DNA of 64,000 bases, from assembly GCA_031403955.1 (NCBI GenBank), contig JANNGR010000583.1, positions 1-64,000 on the forward strand. The letters run 5' to 3'. Source of the stretch: CAISIP01 sp031403955 (GTDB taxonomy: Bacteria; Pseudomonadota; Gammaproteobacteria; Burkholderiales; Burkholderiaceae_C). The translations under genes and the position numbers were made by a program. Shown one piece after another: positions 33,088-41,916 of this stretch. Position 1 is the first letter of the stretch. Each line of letters opens with the position of its first letter. The notes under the pieces are model-generated. The model had not been told where the DNA came from, searched no databases, and was given only the letters and a program-made list of their open reading frames with translations.

Positions 33088-35112
33088 ATGGGCGCTCTGG
33101 CTGACCCGTCGCGGTGGGTTCACCTGGACTGGGTGCTGGTGGCGGTGGGAGCGTGGCTGGTAGTGGGTGTGGCGGGGGTGTTCGCGCTGCGCCGACTGGT
33201 GTTTGTCGCGCGTTTCCTGTTCCCGGCTGGCGGGGTGATCGCGCTCGGATTGTTTGCCGTCGCTTTGCAGGCGGTTTTCTCGACCCCGCAGACCGCGGTG
33301 TTGGCTATTGGTCTGCCGCAGTTGCCGTTTCATCTGCGCCTTGACGCGCTCTCGGCTTTTTTCCTGATCGTGATCGCCGCCACGGCGGTCGGCGTGTCGG
33401 CATTTGCAGCCGGTTATTTTCGCAAGGGGGAGGGCACCCCGCCCGGCTTGTTGTGCCTTGAGTACCATGTTTTCCTGGCGGCCATGGTGATGGTGTTGCT
33501 GGCCGATGACGCATACGCCTTCATGGTGATGTGGGAGACGATGGCGCTGTCTTCGTTTTTCCTGGTGATCGCCAACCACCGCATTCCCGAGATCCGCCAG
33601 GCTGGTTATCTGTACCTGTTGATCGCCCATATCGGCGCGATCGGCATCCTGCTGTGTTTTGGCGTGCTGCAGGCCAATACCGGCGACTACACGTTTGCCA
33701 ATATGCGTTTGCAGCACCTGACGCCATTCTGGGCCTCGGTCGCGTTCCTGCTGGCGCTGTTCGGTTTTGGCGCCAAGGCCGGCATTCTGCCGCTGCATGT
33801 GTGGTTGCCCGAGGCGCATCCGGCGGCGCCGTCGCCGGTATCCGCACTGATGAGCGGCGTGATGTTGAAGACCGCCATCTACGGCGTGTTGCGGGTCGCG
33901 TTTGATCTGTTGCAGATTCAACTCTGGTGGTGGGGTGTGTTGTTGCTGGCATTGGGATTGGCTACGGCTATCTACGGTGTGGTGTTCGCCGCCGTGCAGG
34001 TCGACATGAAGCGTTTGCTGGCTTATTCGTCGATCGAGAACATCGGCCTGATGTTTGCCGCCATCGGACTGGCGCTGATTTTCTGGGCCTACCGCATGCA
34101 GGCCATGGCTGCACTGGCGCTCACCGCCGCGCTCTACCATGTGGCGAGCCACGCCTTCTTCAAGAGCCTGTTGTTTCTGGGCACCGGGGCGGTGTTGCAC
34201 GCCACCCACGAGCGCAGTCTGGGCAAACTTGGCGGCCTGATCCGCAGCATGCCGTGGGTGGCCTGGATGACCCTGGTCGGGGCCTTGGCCAGCGCCGGTC
34301 TGCCGCCACTCGGCGGTTTTGTCGCCGAATGGTTGCTGTTGCAAAGTTTCCTGTTCACGCCGGGCCTGCCGAATTCTTTCCTCAACATGCTGATCCCGGC
34401 CGTGACGGCGCTGATTGCGATGGTGTCGGCGCTCGCCGGCTACACCATGGTCAAGTTCTTTGGCGTGATTTTTCTGGGCCAGCCGCGCGAGGAAAGACTG
34501 CTGCAAGCGCGGGACGCCGACCGCTGGGAGCGTTTGGGCATGTTGTGGCTGGTGGCTGGATGTATCGCGCTGGGGCTGTTGCCAAACCAGTTCATTCAGC
34601 TCATCGATCCAGTGACGCAACAACTGGTTGCGGCTGGCCTGGGCGCAACGGCGGCCACCAGTGGCTGGTTGCTGGTGCCGGTGGACATAGAGCGGGCCAG
34701 TTACGGACCGGTGATTTTCCTGCTCGGTGTGGCGGCGTGTTACGCGCTGGCTTACCTGCTGGTGCGCCGGTTCTACCACGGCCGCGTGCGGCGCTCCGAT
34801 CCGTGGGACTGCGGTTACCCATGGCAGACGGCGCGCATGCAGGACACGGCCGAGGGTTTCGGCCAGCCGATTCGTCAGATTTTCGAGCCGTTTTTTCGCA
34901 TCGAACGGCATCTGCCGAGCCCGTTTGACGCCGCGCCGCGTTACCGCGTGGTGCTCGGCGACCATTTTTGGCACTGGCTGTACTTGCCGGTGGCGTCTCT
35001 TATCGATCGGACTTCCAGGCTGATCGGCCGGCTCCAGCAGGGGCGCATAGCGTTGTACCTGTTGTGCAGCTTTGTGACCCTGATCGCCGTGCTGGTGGTG
35101 GTAACGCGATGA
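33088..35112 (+). CDS. hyfB: Hydrogenase-4-like membrane subunit B (NuoL/antiporter type)
   Basis: A 674-residue polytopic protein of the proton-translocating NuoL/M/N-MrpA-HyfB family. The conserved Glu of helix 5 (MWETMALSSFFLVI), the broken-helix lysines (FGFGAKAGILPLHVWLPEAHPA) and LAYSSIENIGLM are present, so the proton path looks intact. The C-terminal extension with FYHGRVRRSDPWDCGYPWQ is typical of HyfB/HycC rather than NuoL. The ATG at 33088 is chosen (MGALADPSRW). It is the first gene of a six-gene complex and overlaps the next by ATGA. Confidence 0.9.
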   Translation: MGALADPSRWVHLDWVLVAVGAWLVVGVAGVFALRRLVFVARFLFPAGGVIALGLFAVALQAVFSTPQTAVLAIGLPQLPFHLRLDALSAFFLIVIAATAVGVSAFAAGYFRKGEGTPPGLLCLEYHVFLAAMVMVLLADDAYAFMVMWETMALSSFFLVIANHRIPEIRQAGYLYLLIAHIGAIGILLCFGVLQANTGDYTFANMRLQHLTPFWASVAFLLALFGFGAKAGILPLHVWLPEAHPAAPSPVSALMSGVMLKTAIYGVLRVAFDLLQIQLWWWGVLLLALGLATAIYGVVFAAVQVDMKRLLAYSSIENIGLMFAAIGLALIFWAYRMQAMAALALTAALYHVASHAFFKSLLFLGTGAVLHATHERSLGKLGGLIRSMPWVAWMTLVGALASAGLPPLGGFVAEWLLLQSFLFTPGLPNSFLNMLIPAVTALIAMVSALAGYTMVKFFGVIFLGQPREERLLQARDADRWERLGMLWLVAGCIALGLLPNQFIQLIDPVTQQLVAAGLGATAATSGWLLVPVDIERASYGPVIFLLGVAACYALAYLLVRRFYHGRVRRSDPWDCGYPWQTARMQDTAEGFGQPIRQIFEPFFRIERHLPSPFDAAPRYRVVLGDHFWHWLYLPVASLIDRTSRLIGRLQQGRIALYLLCSFVTLIAVLVVVTR

Positions 35113-36056
35113 GTTATTTCGGCTTCATTTCCCAGTTGCTGGAGATCGCCGTCGCGTTGGCGCTGGCGCCGCTGCTCAGTGGCTGGGTCAACCAGTGGCG
35201 CGCCTGGTTGCAGAACAAGTCGGCACCCAGCTTGTTGCAGCCGTATCGCCTGCTGCACAAGTTGTTTCACAAGGACTCGGTGGTGGCACACCACGCTTCG
35301 CCGCTGTTTCGTGTCGCGCCGTACATTATTTTTGGCTGCATGACACTGGCCTGCGCCATTATTCCGACCCTGTCGACTGACTTGCCCCTGTCAGCCGCTG
35401 CCGATGCGATTGCACTGGTTGGTCTGTTTGCGCTGGCGCGGGTGTTCATCTCGCTGGCGGCAATGGACATCGGCACATCGTTTGGCAGTCTCGGCGCGCG
35501 GCGCGAGATGTTGATCGGGTTTCTCGCCGAACCGGCGCTGTTGATGGTGTTGTTCTCGGCCTCGCTGATTTCCAAGTCGACTTCGCTGACCACCATCGTG
35601 GCCACGCTGGCACACCGCGAGTTCGCCATCTATCCCAGCCTGGCTTTTGCCGGCGTGGCATTTGCCATGGTGTCGCTGGCCGAAAACGCGCGGGTGCCGG
35701 TGGACAACCCGGCCACCCACCTGGAACTGACCATGATCCATGAGGCCTTGATTCTGGAGTATTCGGGGCGCCATCTGGCGTTGCTCGAATGGGCCGCGAG
35801 CCTGAAATTGTTTGCCTATTCATGTATCGGGCTGGCGTTGTTTTTTCCGTGGGGCGTCGCCAACGCGCACGCTCCGCTGGCCCTGCTGCTGGCGCTGCCA
35901 ACCCTGGTATTCAAGCTGGCGGTTGGCGGCGTATTGCTGGCGGTGCTGGAGACACTGAGCGCCAAGATGCGCATTTTCCGGGTGCCGGAGTTTCTGGCCA
36001 CCGCCTTCATGCTGGCCGTGATCGGCCTGCTGGTGCGCATCTTGTTGGGGGCATGA
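35109..36056 (+). CDS. hyfC: Hydrogenase-4-like membrane subunit C (NuoH-like)
   Basis: A 315-residue membrane protein with about eight helices, related to HyfC/HycD and NuoH, which links the quinone-side arm to the antiporter subunits. The acidic loop is clear: SLAENARVPVDNPATHLELTMIHEAL, with several conserved Glu/Asp. GARREMLIGFLAEPALLM is the HyfC-type counterpart of a NuoH loop. The start overlaps the hyfB-like stop; the next gene starts 1 base after the stop. Confidence 0.9.
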   Translation: MSYFGFISQLLEIAVALALAPLLSGWVNQWRAWLQNKSAPSLLQPYRLLHKLFHKDSVVAHHASPLFRVAPYIIFGCMTLACAIIPTLSTDLPLSAAADAIALVGLFALARVFISLAAMDIGTSFGSLGARREMLIGFLAEPALLMVLFSASLISKSTSLTTIVATLAHREFAIYPSLAFAGVAFAMVSLAENARVPVDNPATHLELTMIHEALILEYSGRHLALLEWAASLKLFAYSCIGLALFFPWGVANAHAPLALLLALPTLVFKLAVGGVLLAVLETLSAKMRIFRVPEFLATAFMLAVIGLLVRILLGA

Positions 36057-36057
36057 G

Positions 36058-36717
36058 TTGACGGACCTGATCACCCAACTCATCAACCTGTTCGCGGCCA
36101 TCATCCTGATGCTGGCTTTCGCGATGATTTCGCAGCGGCGCATTCTGTCGCTGATCCATCTCTTCACGCTGCAGGGTGTCGCCCTGGTGGCCGCCACGGT
36201 AACGGTGGGTTATGTCACGCACCAGCCGCATTTGTATCTGTCGGCCGGCCTTACCTTGCTGCTCAAGGTAATCCTGATTCCGTATTTGCTGCACCGGGTG
36301 GTAAACCGGCTCGACGTGCGCTGGGACGTCGAGGCGCTTATCAATATCCCCACCACCATGCTGATTGGCATCGTGCTGGTGATTTTTGCGTTCAACCTGG
36401 CGTCGCCGATCGCCCATCTGTCATCGACCATCGCACGCGGCACGCTCGGAATCGCGCTGGCCTGTATCTTGTTGTCGTTCCTGATGATGATCGTTCGCTC
36501 CAAGGCGGTGCCGCAGGTGATCGGCTTTCTGTCGATGGAAAACGGCTTGTTTTTTGCCGCCACTTCGGCTACCTACGGCATGCCGATGGTGGTCGAACTC
36601 GGTATCGCGCTCGATGTGCTGGTCGGCATCCTGATCATGGGGGTTTTCCTGTTCCAGATCCGCGAGCAGTTCGACAGTCTGGATATTCGCCACCTTGAGA
36701 AGTTGCGCGAAGAATGA
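36058..36717 (+). CDS. hyfE: Hydrogenase-4-like membrane subunit E (NuoK-like)
   Basis: A 219-residue membrane protein with about six helices, related to HyfE. The C-terminal part carries NuoK-like features: SFLMMIVRSKAVPQVIGFLSMENGLFFAA with a membrane Glu, then MPMVVELGIALDVLVGILIMG with another. The start is a TTG at 36058, because the only nearby ATG is in the wrong frame. The end overlaps the next gene by four bases. No ferredoxin-like subunit is found on either side. Confidence 0.88.
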   Translation: MTDLITQLINLFAAIILMLAFAMISQRRILSLIHLFTLQGVALVAATVTVGYVTHQPHLYLSAGLTLLLKVILIPYLLHRVVNRLDVRWDVEALINIPTTMLIGIVLVIFAFNLASPIAHLSSTIARGTLGIALACILLSFLMMIVRSKAVPQVIGFLSMENGLFFAATSATYGMPMVVELGIALDVLVGILIMGVFLFQIREQFDSLDIRHLEKLREE

Positions 36718-38174
36718 CCCTGCAAGCGCTGCATTTTGTTTTCGGCATTCCGCTGCTGGGCAGCATCGTGCTGGCGTTTACCGGGCAGCGCGACGTGGCG
36801 CGCGACATCAACGCCGCATTCAGCCTGGGCACCTTCATCGCCGCCTGCGTTTTGACGGCGCAAATTGTCAGCGACGGGCCGTTGTTGGCCCTCGATGACC
36901 AGTTCTACATCGATCCGCTGAACGTCTTCCTGGTTACCCTGACCGCGTTTGTCGGCTTGACCACGGCGTTGTTCTCGCGTCCCTACATGCTGGTGGAGCG
37001 CGACCGCGGCAAGATGACGCCGCCGCGCATGCGGCTGTACCACAGCATGTACCAGTTGTTCAGCTTCACGATGCTGGTGGCGCTGATGACCAACAACATG
37101 GGCATCCTGTGGGTGGCGATGGAGGCGGCCACGCTCACCACCGTGTTGCTGGTCAGCGTGTACCGCACCGCCGCCAGTCTGGAGGCGGCCTGGAAATATT
37201 TCATACTTTGCGGAGTCGGCATCGCGCAGGCACTGTTCGGAACGGTGCTGTTGTACATGGCAGCCGAAAAAGTGTTGGGCGCTGAAGGCGGCGCCTTGTT
37301 GTGGACCAACCTGGACGCGGTCAAGTCGCAACTCGACCCCGACATAATTACGCTGGCGTTTGCTTTCCTGTTCATTGGCTACGGCACCAAGGTCGGCTTG
37401 GTGCCGTTGCATAACTGGTTGCCCGACGCCCACGCCGAGGGTCCAACACCGGTGTCGGCGGTACTTTCCGGTTTGTTGCTCAATGTGGCGCTGTACGCGC
37501 TGCTGCGCTGCAAGGTACTCACCGACGGCGCGCTGCACAGCCCGCTGGCAAGCCAGCTGATGTTGGGATTTGGCTTGCTCTCGGTGCTGGTGGCGGCATT
37601 TTTCCTGTCGCGCCAGAAGGACGTGAAACGCATGTTTGCTTATTCGTCGATAGAGCATATGGGGCTGATCACGTTTGCGTTTGGCCTGGGCGGACCGATT
37701 GCCAACTTTGCCGGGCTACTGCACATGACGGTGCACTCGTTGATCAAGTCCGCTATTTTCTTCGCCGTCGGCCATGCGACGCAAAAAGCCGGCACACAGA
37801 ATATGGACGACATACGAGGCTTGATCACGGTCAGCCCGACGGTCGGCTGGGGCCTGATGCTGGGCTCGCTGGCGATCCTGGGCATGCCGCCATTCGGCGT
37901 GTTTGCGAGCGAATTCCTGATCCTGACCACCGCCATGCGCGAGCAGCCCTGGGCCACACCCTTGTTGCTGCTGGCGCTCGGGGTGGCTTTCGCGGCCGTT
38001 TTGAGCCGGGTTCTGCCGATGGTATTTGGCCAGACCACGTTGAAGCCGCTGAAGCATTCGCCGGCGCTGCTGCCAGTGTTCGTTCACCTGGCGCTGGGCC
38101 TGATGCTGGGCCTGTACATACCGCCCTACCTGGATGCGTGGTTCCGGCAGGCGGCTCGCATGATCGGAGGTTGA
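36714..38174 (+). CDS. hyfF: Hydrogenase-4-like membrane subunit F (second antiporter type)
   Basis: A 486-residue antiporter-like subunit, shorter than the B homologue and of the HyfF/NuoN class. Conserved residues are in WVAMEAATLTTVLLVS (helix-5 Glu), YGTKVGLVPLHNWLPDAHAEGPTPVSA (Lys and His) and RMFAYSSIEHMGLI. With subunit B this gives two possible proton or ion channels. HyfD, the third antiporter-like subunit of E. coli hydrogenase-4, has no homologue here. It overlaps the E gene by four bases; G starts 4 bases after it. Confidence 0.9.
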   Translation: MTLQALHFVFGIPLLGSIVLAFTGQRDVARDINAAFSLGTFIAACVLTAQIVSDGPLLALDDQFYIDPLNVFLVTLTAFVGLTTALFSRPYMLVERDRGKMTPPRMRLYHSMYQLFSFTMLVALMTNNMGILWVAMEAATLTTVLLVSVYRTAASLEAAWKYFILCGVGIAQALFGTVLLYMAAEKVLGAEGGALLWTNLDAVKSQLDPDIITLAFAFLFIGYGTKVGLVPLHNWLPDAHAEGPTPVSAVLSGLLLNVALYALLRCKVLTDGALHSPLASQLMLGFGLLSVLVAAFFLSRQKDVKRMFAYSSIEHMGLITFAFGLGGPIANFAGLLHMTVHSLIKSAIFFAVGHATQKAGTQNMDDIRGLITVSPTVGWGLMLGSLAILGMPPFGVFASEFLILTTAMREQPWATPLLLLALGVAFAAVLSRVLPMVFGQTTLKPLKHSPALLPVFVHLALGLMLGLYIPPYLDAWFRQAARMIGG

Positions 38175-38178
38175 TGGC

Positions 38179-39726
38179 ATGTCGATTCCTGGTATGACGC
38201 TGGGTCTGCGCCGCCTGTCGGCGCCCTTGCCGGTCTGGCATGCTGGCGTGGGTACAGATGAGTGGCAACTCGCGGCGCGTGTGGTGCGTGAAGGTGGCGG
38301 CCGCTTGGTATCGGTGTGGGGGTCGCACGCCAACGGGCTGAGCGCCCACGCGGCCTATGCGGTCCAGGATGGCCTGGTCTGGCTGCAACTGGCGCTCGAG
38401 GATAGCCATCCCCACTACCCTGACCTGGCGCCGGTTTTTCCAGCGGCCGCCCGGATGCAGCGTGCCGCGGCGGACCTGCTCGGCATTCACGCCGAGGGGG
38501 CGGCGGACGTGCGTCCGTGGCTCAACCATGGTGCCTGGAGCGCCGACTATTTGCCTTTGCGGCAGTCTGCGTCCGGCGACGAAGTTCCGGCTGGCGCCAG
38601 CGTTGCCAACTACCCTTTTGTGCGGGTCGAGGGTGAAGGCGTGCATGAAATACCGGTCGGTCCGGTACATGCCGGAATCATCGAACCCGGCCATTTCCGT
38701 TTCTCGGTGGTAGGCGAAAAGCTGCTGCGCCTGGAGCAGCGGCTGGGCTACACCCACAAGGGCATTGCGCGGCGTTTCACCCAACTGGCGCCACTGCAGG
38801 CGCACCGGCTCGCGGCGCGCATGTCGGGCGACTCCACGGTGGCTGGCGCCTGGGCCTATTGCATGGCGCTGGAGTCGGCTGCGGCTTGTGAATTGCCGCC
38901 GCGCGCGGCCTGGTTGCGCGCCTTGATGCTGGAGCGCGAACGGGTCGCCAACCACCTCGGCGATCTGGGGGCTTTGGGCAACGACGCGGCGCTCGCGTTC
39001 GGTCTGGCCCAGTTCTCGCGCTTGCGAGAAGACTGGCTGCGCCTGTCTGGCCAGGTGTTCGGCCACCGGCTGATGATGGACAACCTGCTGCCGGGTGGCG
39101 TGGCACAGGATGTAAACCAGGCCGCTGTCGACCAGCTTTGCCGGCAATGCGACGCCATTGAGCGCGAGGTGCGCGTGTTGCGTGTGGTGTACGACGAACA
39201 TGCCGGATTGCAGGACCGGTTTCTTGGTACCGGCCAGGTATTGCCGGCGCTGGCGGCCCAACTTGGCCTGGCGGGACTGGCAGGCCGCGCCAGCGGGCAA
39301 TCCTGGGACCTGCGCAGCGACCATGCCTGGCCACCTTATGACGACCTGGACGTGAAAATTGCCACCCACCGCAATGGCGACGTGGCCGCACGGGTGATGG
39401 TGCGTTTTGATGAGCTGTTTGAGTCACTACGCCTGATTCGGACGATTGCGCGGCGGTTGCCCGGCGGTGCGCTGCGAAGCGCGCTCGACCTGCCGGCTGA
39501 GCCGTCGCTTGGTGCCGGTTGGATAGAAGGCTGGCGCGGCGAGATTCTGGTGGCGCTGGAGCTCGATGGGTCGGCCAACAGTGGCCGCATTTTGGGTTGC
39601 CACTGCCATGACCCCTCGTGGCACAACTGGCCGGTGCTGGAACATGCGGTGATAGGCAACATCGTTCCGGACTTCCCGTTGATCAATAAGTCCTTTAACC
39701 TGAGTTACTCGGGGCATGATTTATGA
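38179..39726 (+). CDS. Ehr-type large subunit: HyfG/HycE homologue without [NiFe] ligands
   Basis: A 515-residue protein joining an N-terminal NuoC-like domain (about 1-125) to a NuoD/HycE-like domain. E. coli HycE has CGIC at its first ligand pair; here the aligned stretch reads RMSGDSTVAGAWAY (Ser216, Ser219). HycE has DPCYSC at the second pair; here the C-terminus reads KSFNLSYSGHDL (Ser509, Gly512). All four nickel-iron ligands are thus replaced, and the protein ends where a hydrogenase would carry its cleaved peptide. It cannot be a hydrogenase; energy-converting hydrogenase-related (Ehr) complexes have this property. It overlaps the I gene by four bases. Confidence 0.88.
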   Translation: MSIPGMTLGLRRLSAPLPVWHAGVGTDEWQLAARVVREGGGRLVSVWGSHANGLSAHAAYAVQDGLVWLQLALEDSHPHYPDLAPVFPAAARMQRAAADLLGIHAEGAADVRPWLNHGAWSADYLPLRQSASGDEVPAGASVANYPFVRVEGEGVHEIPVGPVHAGIIEPGHFRFSVVGEKLLRLEQRLGYTHKGIARRFTQLAPLQAHRLAARMSGDSTVAGAWAYCMALESAAACELPPRAAWLRALMLERERVANHLGDLGALGNDAALAFGLAQFSRLREDWLRLSGQVFGHRLMMDNLLPGGVAQDVNQAAVDQLCRQCDAIEREVRVLRVVYDEHAGLQDRFLGTGQVLPALAAQLGLAGLAGRASGQSWDLRSDHAWPPYDDLDVKIATHRNGDVAARVMVRFDELFESLRLIRTIARRLPGGALRSALDLPAEPSLGAGWIEGWRGEILVALELDGSANSGRILGCHCHDPSWHNWPVLEHAVIGNIVPDFPLINKSFNLSYSGHDL

Positions 39727-40256
39727 CCTGGAACATCATCAAGCAGATCGCTCGCAACGGCATTCGCACCGAGGCCCCACCGCACGGCGCCGCTGGTTTG
39801 CAGGCCGAGGTGTTGCATATCCACCAGGACCTGCTGGACATACTGGGCCAGGCGCTGACGATCCGCCAAGTCGATGCCGGTTCGTGTAATGGATGCGAGC
39901 TGGAAATCAACGCGCTGGGCAACCCGTACTACAACATCGAGGGCTTGGGCATACAGTTCGTTGCCAGCCCGCGCCATGCCGACATGTTGCTGGTGACCGG
40001 GCCGGTGTCGCGCAACATGGAGCTGGCCTTGCAGCGCACCTATGACGCCACACCCGATCCCAAGCTGGTGGTGGCGGTTGGCGATTGTGCCGCGGATGGC
40101 GGCATATTCGGCGAGAGTTATGCCAGTTGCGGCCGGGTGTCCAACGTCATACCGGTGCATCTGACGGTGCCGGGTTGCCCGCCGCCGCCGCTCGAAATCT
40201 TGCGCGGCATCCTGACGGCGGTGCGTCGCGTGCGTGGCCAGGACGGCCATGTCTGA
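39723..40256 (+). CDS. hyfI: Hydrogenase-4-like small subunit I (NuoB-like)
   Basis: A 177-residue NuoB/HyfI-like protein. The four Fe-S ligands of the N2-type cluster are intact: Cys55 and Cys58 in GSCNGCELE, Cys122 in VGDCAADGG and Cys152 in VPGCPPPP. In complex I this cluster reduces quinone, in hydrogenases it is the proximal cluster. Its preservation beside a ligand-free large subunit argues that electron transfer, not hydrogen turnover, is retained. The last eight bases overlap the GGDEF gene. Confidence 0.92.
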   Translation: MTWNIIKQIARNGIRTEAPPHGAAGLQAEVLHIHQDLLDILGQALTIRQVDAGSCNGCELEINALGNPYYNIEGLGIQFVASPRHADMLLVTGPVSRNMELALQRTYDATPDPKLVVAVGDCAADGGIFGESYASCGRVSNVIPVHLTVPGCPPPPLEILRGILTAVRRVRGQDGHV

Positions 40257-41427
40257 ACGCGCCACGCGCATGGGAGACAAGACATTCAAGTGCATCGTGG
40301 TGCTGGTCTGCGTGATCAACCTGGCGGCCATCGGTATTGGACTGGGTGGCAGTGGCGCCGTATCCGTCGTCTGGCTGGCGGTATTGGGCGCCGCCGGGTG
40401 CGTGGGCACCCTGGCCCTGGTGCTGGCGGTGCGCGGTGGCCGGCGCCAGCTTGAAGCCGCGACTGCGTTACTGCCGCTGCATGAACTGGAACTGGCGCGC
40501 GCGCAGGCACGCGCCGCCGAATTGCGTTTGCGCGAGGTGATCGACGTTATTCCCGCGGGTCTGGCGATCTACGACAACCAGGACCGGCTGGTCAGCTACA
40601 ACCAGGAGGTGTCGCGGCAGTACCCGTACCGCGGCGAAGGCAACGTGATGGGTGAGTCCTATGAAGGCTTGATGCGCCGCGCGCTTGCCACCGGAAGTAT
40701 CCCCGACGCGGTGGGACGCGAGGAAGAATGGCTGGCGCTGCGCATGGCCGGACGTGGTGCGCTGAATGGGCCGTTGCTGCGGCATACCGACGATGGCCAC
40801 TGGGTGCACTTCTATGAATCGCGTACCCCGTCGGGTTATCTGGTCATGACGCGGCTGGACATCACGCCGATGGTTGAGAAAGGACTGGCGCTGGAACGCG
40901 CCAACGAGCAATTGCTGCGCCTGTCAACGACCGACGGACTGACTGGAATAACGAACCGGCGCCGGTTTGACCAGACCTTGCAAAACGAATGGCAACGATG
41001 TGCGCGCAACCAGTCCTGGTTGTCGTTGTTGATGATCGACATCGACCATTTCAAGCGTTACAACGAGCACTATGGCCATTTGACCGGCGACGAGTGCCTG
41101 CGCCAGGTGGCGCGGATCCTGGGGTTGTGTATCAAGCGCTCGGGAGAACTGGTGGCGCGTTACGCCGGCCAGAAATTCGCCGTTTTGTTGCCTGGCGCCG
41201 ACGCGGCAGAGGCCAAGTGCCTGGCACAACGTTGCAACCACGAGATGCTGAATGCCAGAATTCCGCACGCCGACTCGCCGGTGTCGCCCTGGCTGAGTGT
41301 GAGTATCGGTGTGGCGACCATGGTGGCCGCGCCCGGCTTGTTGCCAGCCACTTTGCTGGAGCATGTCGAGCAGGCGACGGCCAAGGCAAAAAGCGCCGGG
41401 CGGGCACGCTTCGAGGTTTTCGACTGA
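40249..41427 (+). CDS. PAS-GGDEF protein with degenerate signature (AGQKF)
   Basis: A 392-residue protein: two N-terminal transmembrane helices (FKCIVVLVCVINLAAIGIGLG; WLAVLGAAGCVGTLALVLAV), a PAS domain (about 95-215, beginning REVIDVIPAGLAIYDNQDRL) and a GGDEF domain. The signature reads AGQKF (306-310) instead of GGDEF/GGEEF; the metal-binding stretch MIDIDHFKRYNEHYGHLTGDE is intact. Loss of the Glu and first Gly should abolish or strongly reduce cyclase activity, so it may bind GTP or act as a scaffold. The start at 40249 overlaps the hyfI-like stop, making it part of the Hyf-like operon. Confidence 0.88.
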   Translation: MSERATRMGDKTFKCIVVLVCVINLAAIGIGLGGSGAVSVVWLAVLGAAGCVGTLALVLAVRGGRRQLEAATALLPLHELELARAQARAAELRLREVIDVIPAGLAIYDNQDRLVSYNQEVSRQYPYRGEGNVMGESYEGLMRRALATGSIPDAVGREEEWLALRMAGRGALNGPLLRHTDDGHWVHFYESRTPSGYLVMTRLDITPMVEKGLALERANEQLLRLSTTDGLTGITNRRRFDQTLQNEWQRCARNQSWLSLLMIDIDHFKRYNEHYGHLTGDECLRQVARILGLCIKRSGELVARYAGQKFAVLLPGADAAEAKCLAQRCNHEMLNARIPHADSPVSPWLSVSIGVATMVAAPGLLPATLLEHVEQATAKAKSAGRARFEVFD

Positions 41428-41431
41428 CTGT

Positions 41432-41548
41432 ATCGAAACTTCCCACACCTACAACCGGGCCGTTGCGCAAGCCGTGTTCGCCATGGCGCCGGTATTTGCA
41501 CAGCAGGCCCAACTGTTGCTTTCGAAGCTGCAGGATCGCAATGATTGA
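41432..41548 (+). pseudogene. 3' remnant of a HEPN (HI0074-type) nucleotidyltransferase partner
   Basis: The frame ending at 41548 encodes ETSHTYNRAVAQAVFAMAPV and then a helix ending LLLSKLQDRND, which matches the C-terminal end of HI0074-like HEPN proteins (SHTY near the end). The rest of the gene is missing: upstream is the unrelated cyclase gene. The stop overlaps the MNT start by eight bases, the normal HEPN-MNT arrangement. Confidence 0.6.
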
Positions 41549-41834
41549 CCTGTCTGAGGAGCACCTCGAGCAGGTCCGCAAGATTGTCAAGCTGCACCTG
41601 CATGACGCAGAGGTGTTTGCCTTTGGATCGCGGGTCACAGGCAAGGCCAGCAAGTTTTCGGATCTGGACCTGATGGTCAAAACCAACGGCAGCCTGCCAT
41701 GGAGGAAGCTAGCCGACTTGCGAGAATCGTTCGAAGCGTCCGACCTGCCGATCACGGTTGATGTGCTGGACTGGGGCAACTGCTCGGACGTCTTTCGCGG
41801 AATCGTCGCGCCCGAGCTGGTTCGGGTTGTCTGA
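41541..41834 (+). CDS. MNT-type nucleotidyltransferase (antitoxin-like)
   Basis: A 97-residue minimal nucleotidyltransferase. The catalytic motif is intact: FGSRVTGKASKFSDLDLMVK (GS...SDLDL), with a further Asp in ITVDVLDW. In HEPN-MNT toxin-antitoxin pairs the MNT protein AMPylates and silences the HEPN RNase. Here the HEPN gene is only a remnant, so the antitoxin would be left alone. Start ATG 41541. Confidence 0.82.
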   Translation: MIDLSEEHLEQVRKIVKLHLHDAEVFAFGSRVTGKASKFSDLDLMVKTNGSLPWRKLADLRESFEASDLPITVDVLDWGNCSDVFRGIVAPELVRVV

Positions 41835-41916
41835 GCCAGTGACCCGACATGCCGGCGTGGCGCAAGGCGCGGGTGCCAGCCGTCAAGCCTATTTGGGGAC
41901 GTCGTCATGTGAACGT

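Noticed and set aside
32413..34974. An 853-codon open frame on the minus strand, antisense to the lipoprotein and hyfB-like genes
   Set aside because: It mirrors the third-position GC bias of the plus-strand genes, is rich in Gln/His/Arg and has no recognisable domain.
38179..40256. A working [NiFe] hydrogenase
   Set aside because: All four Ni ligands of the large subunit are replaced (SGDS and NLSYSG), and there is no C-terminal cleavage region.
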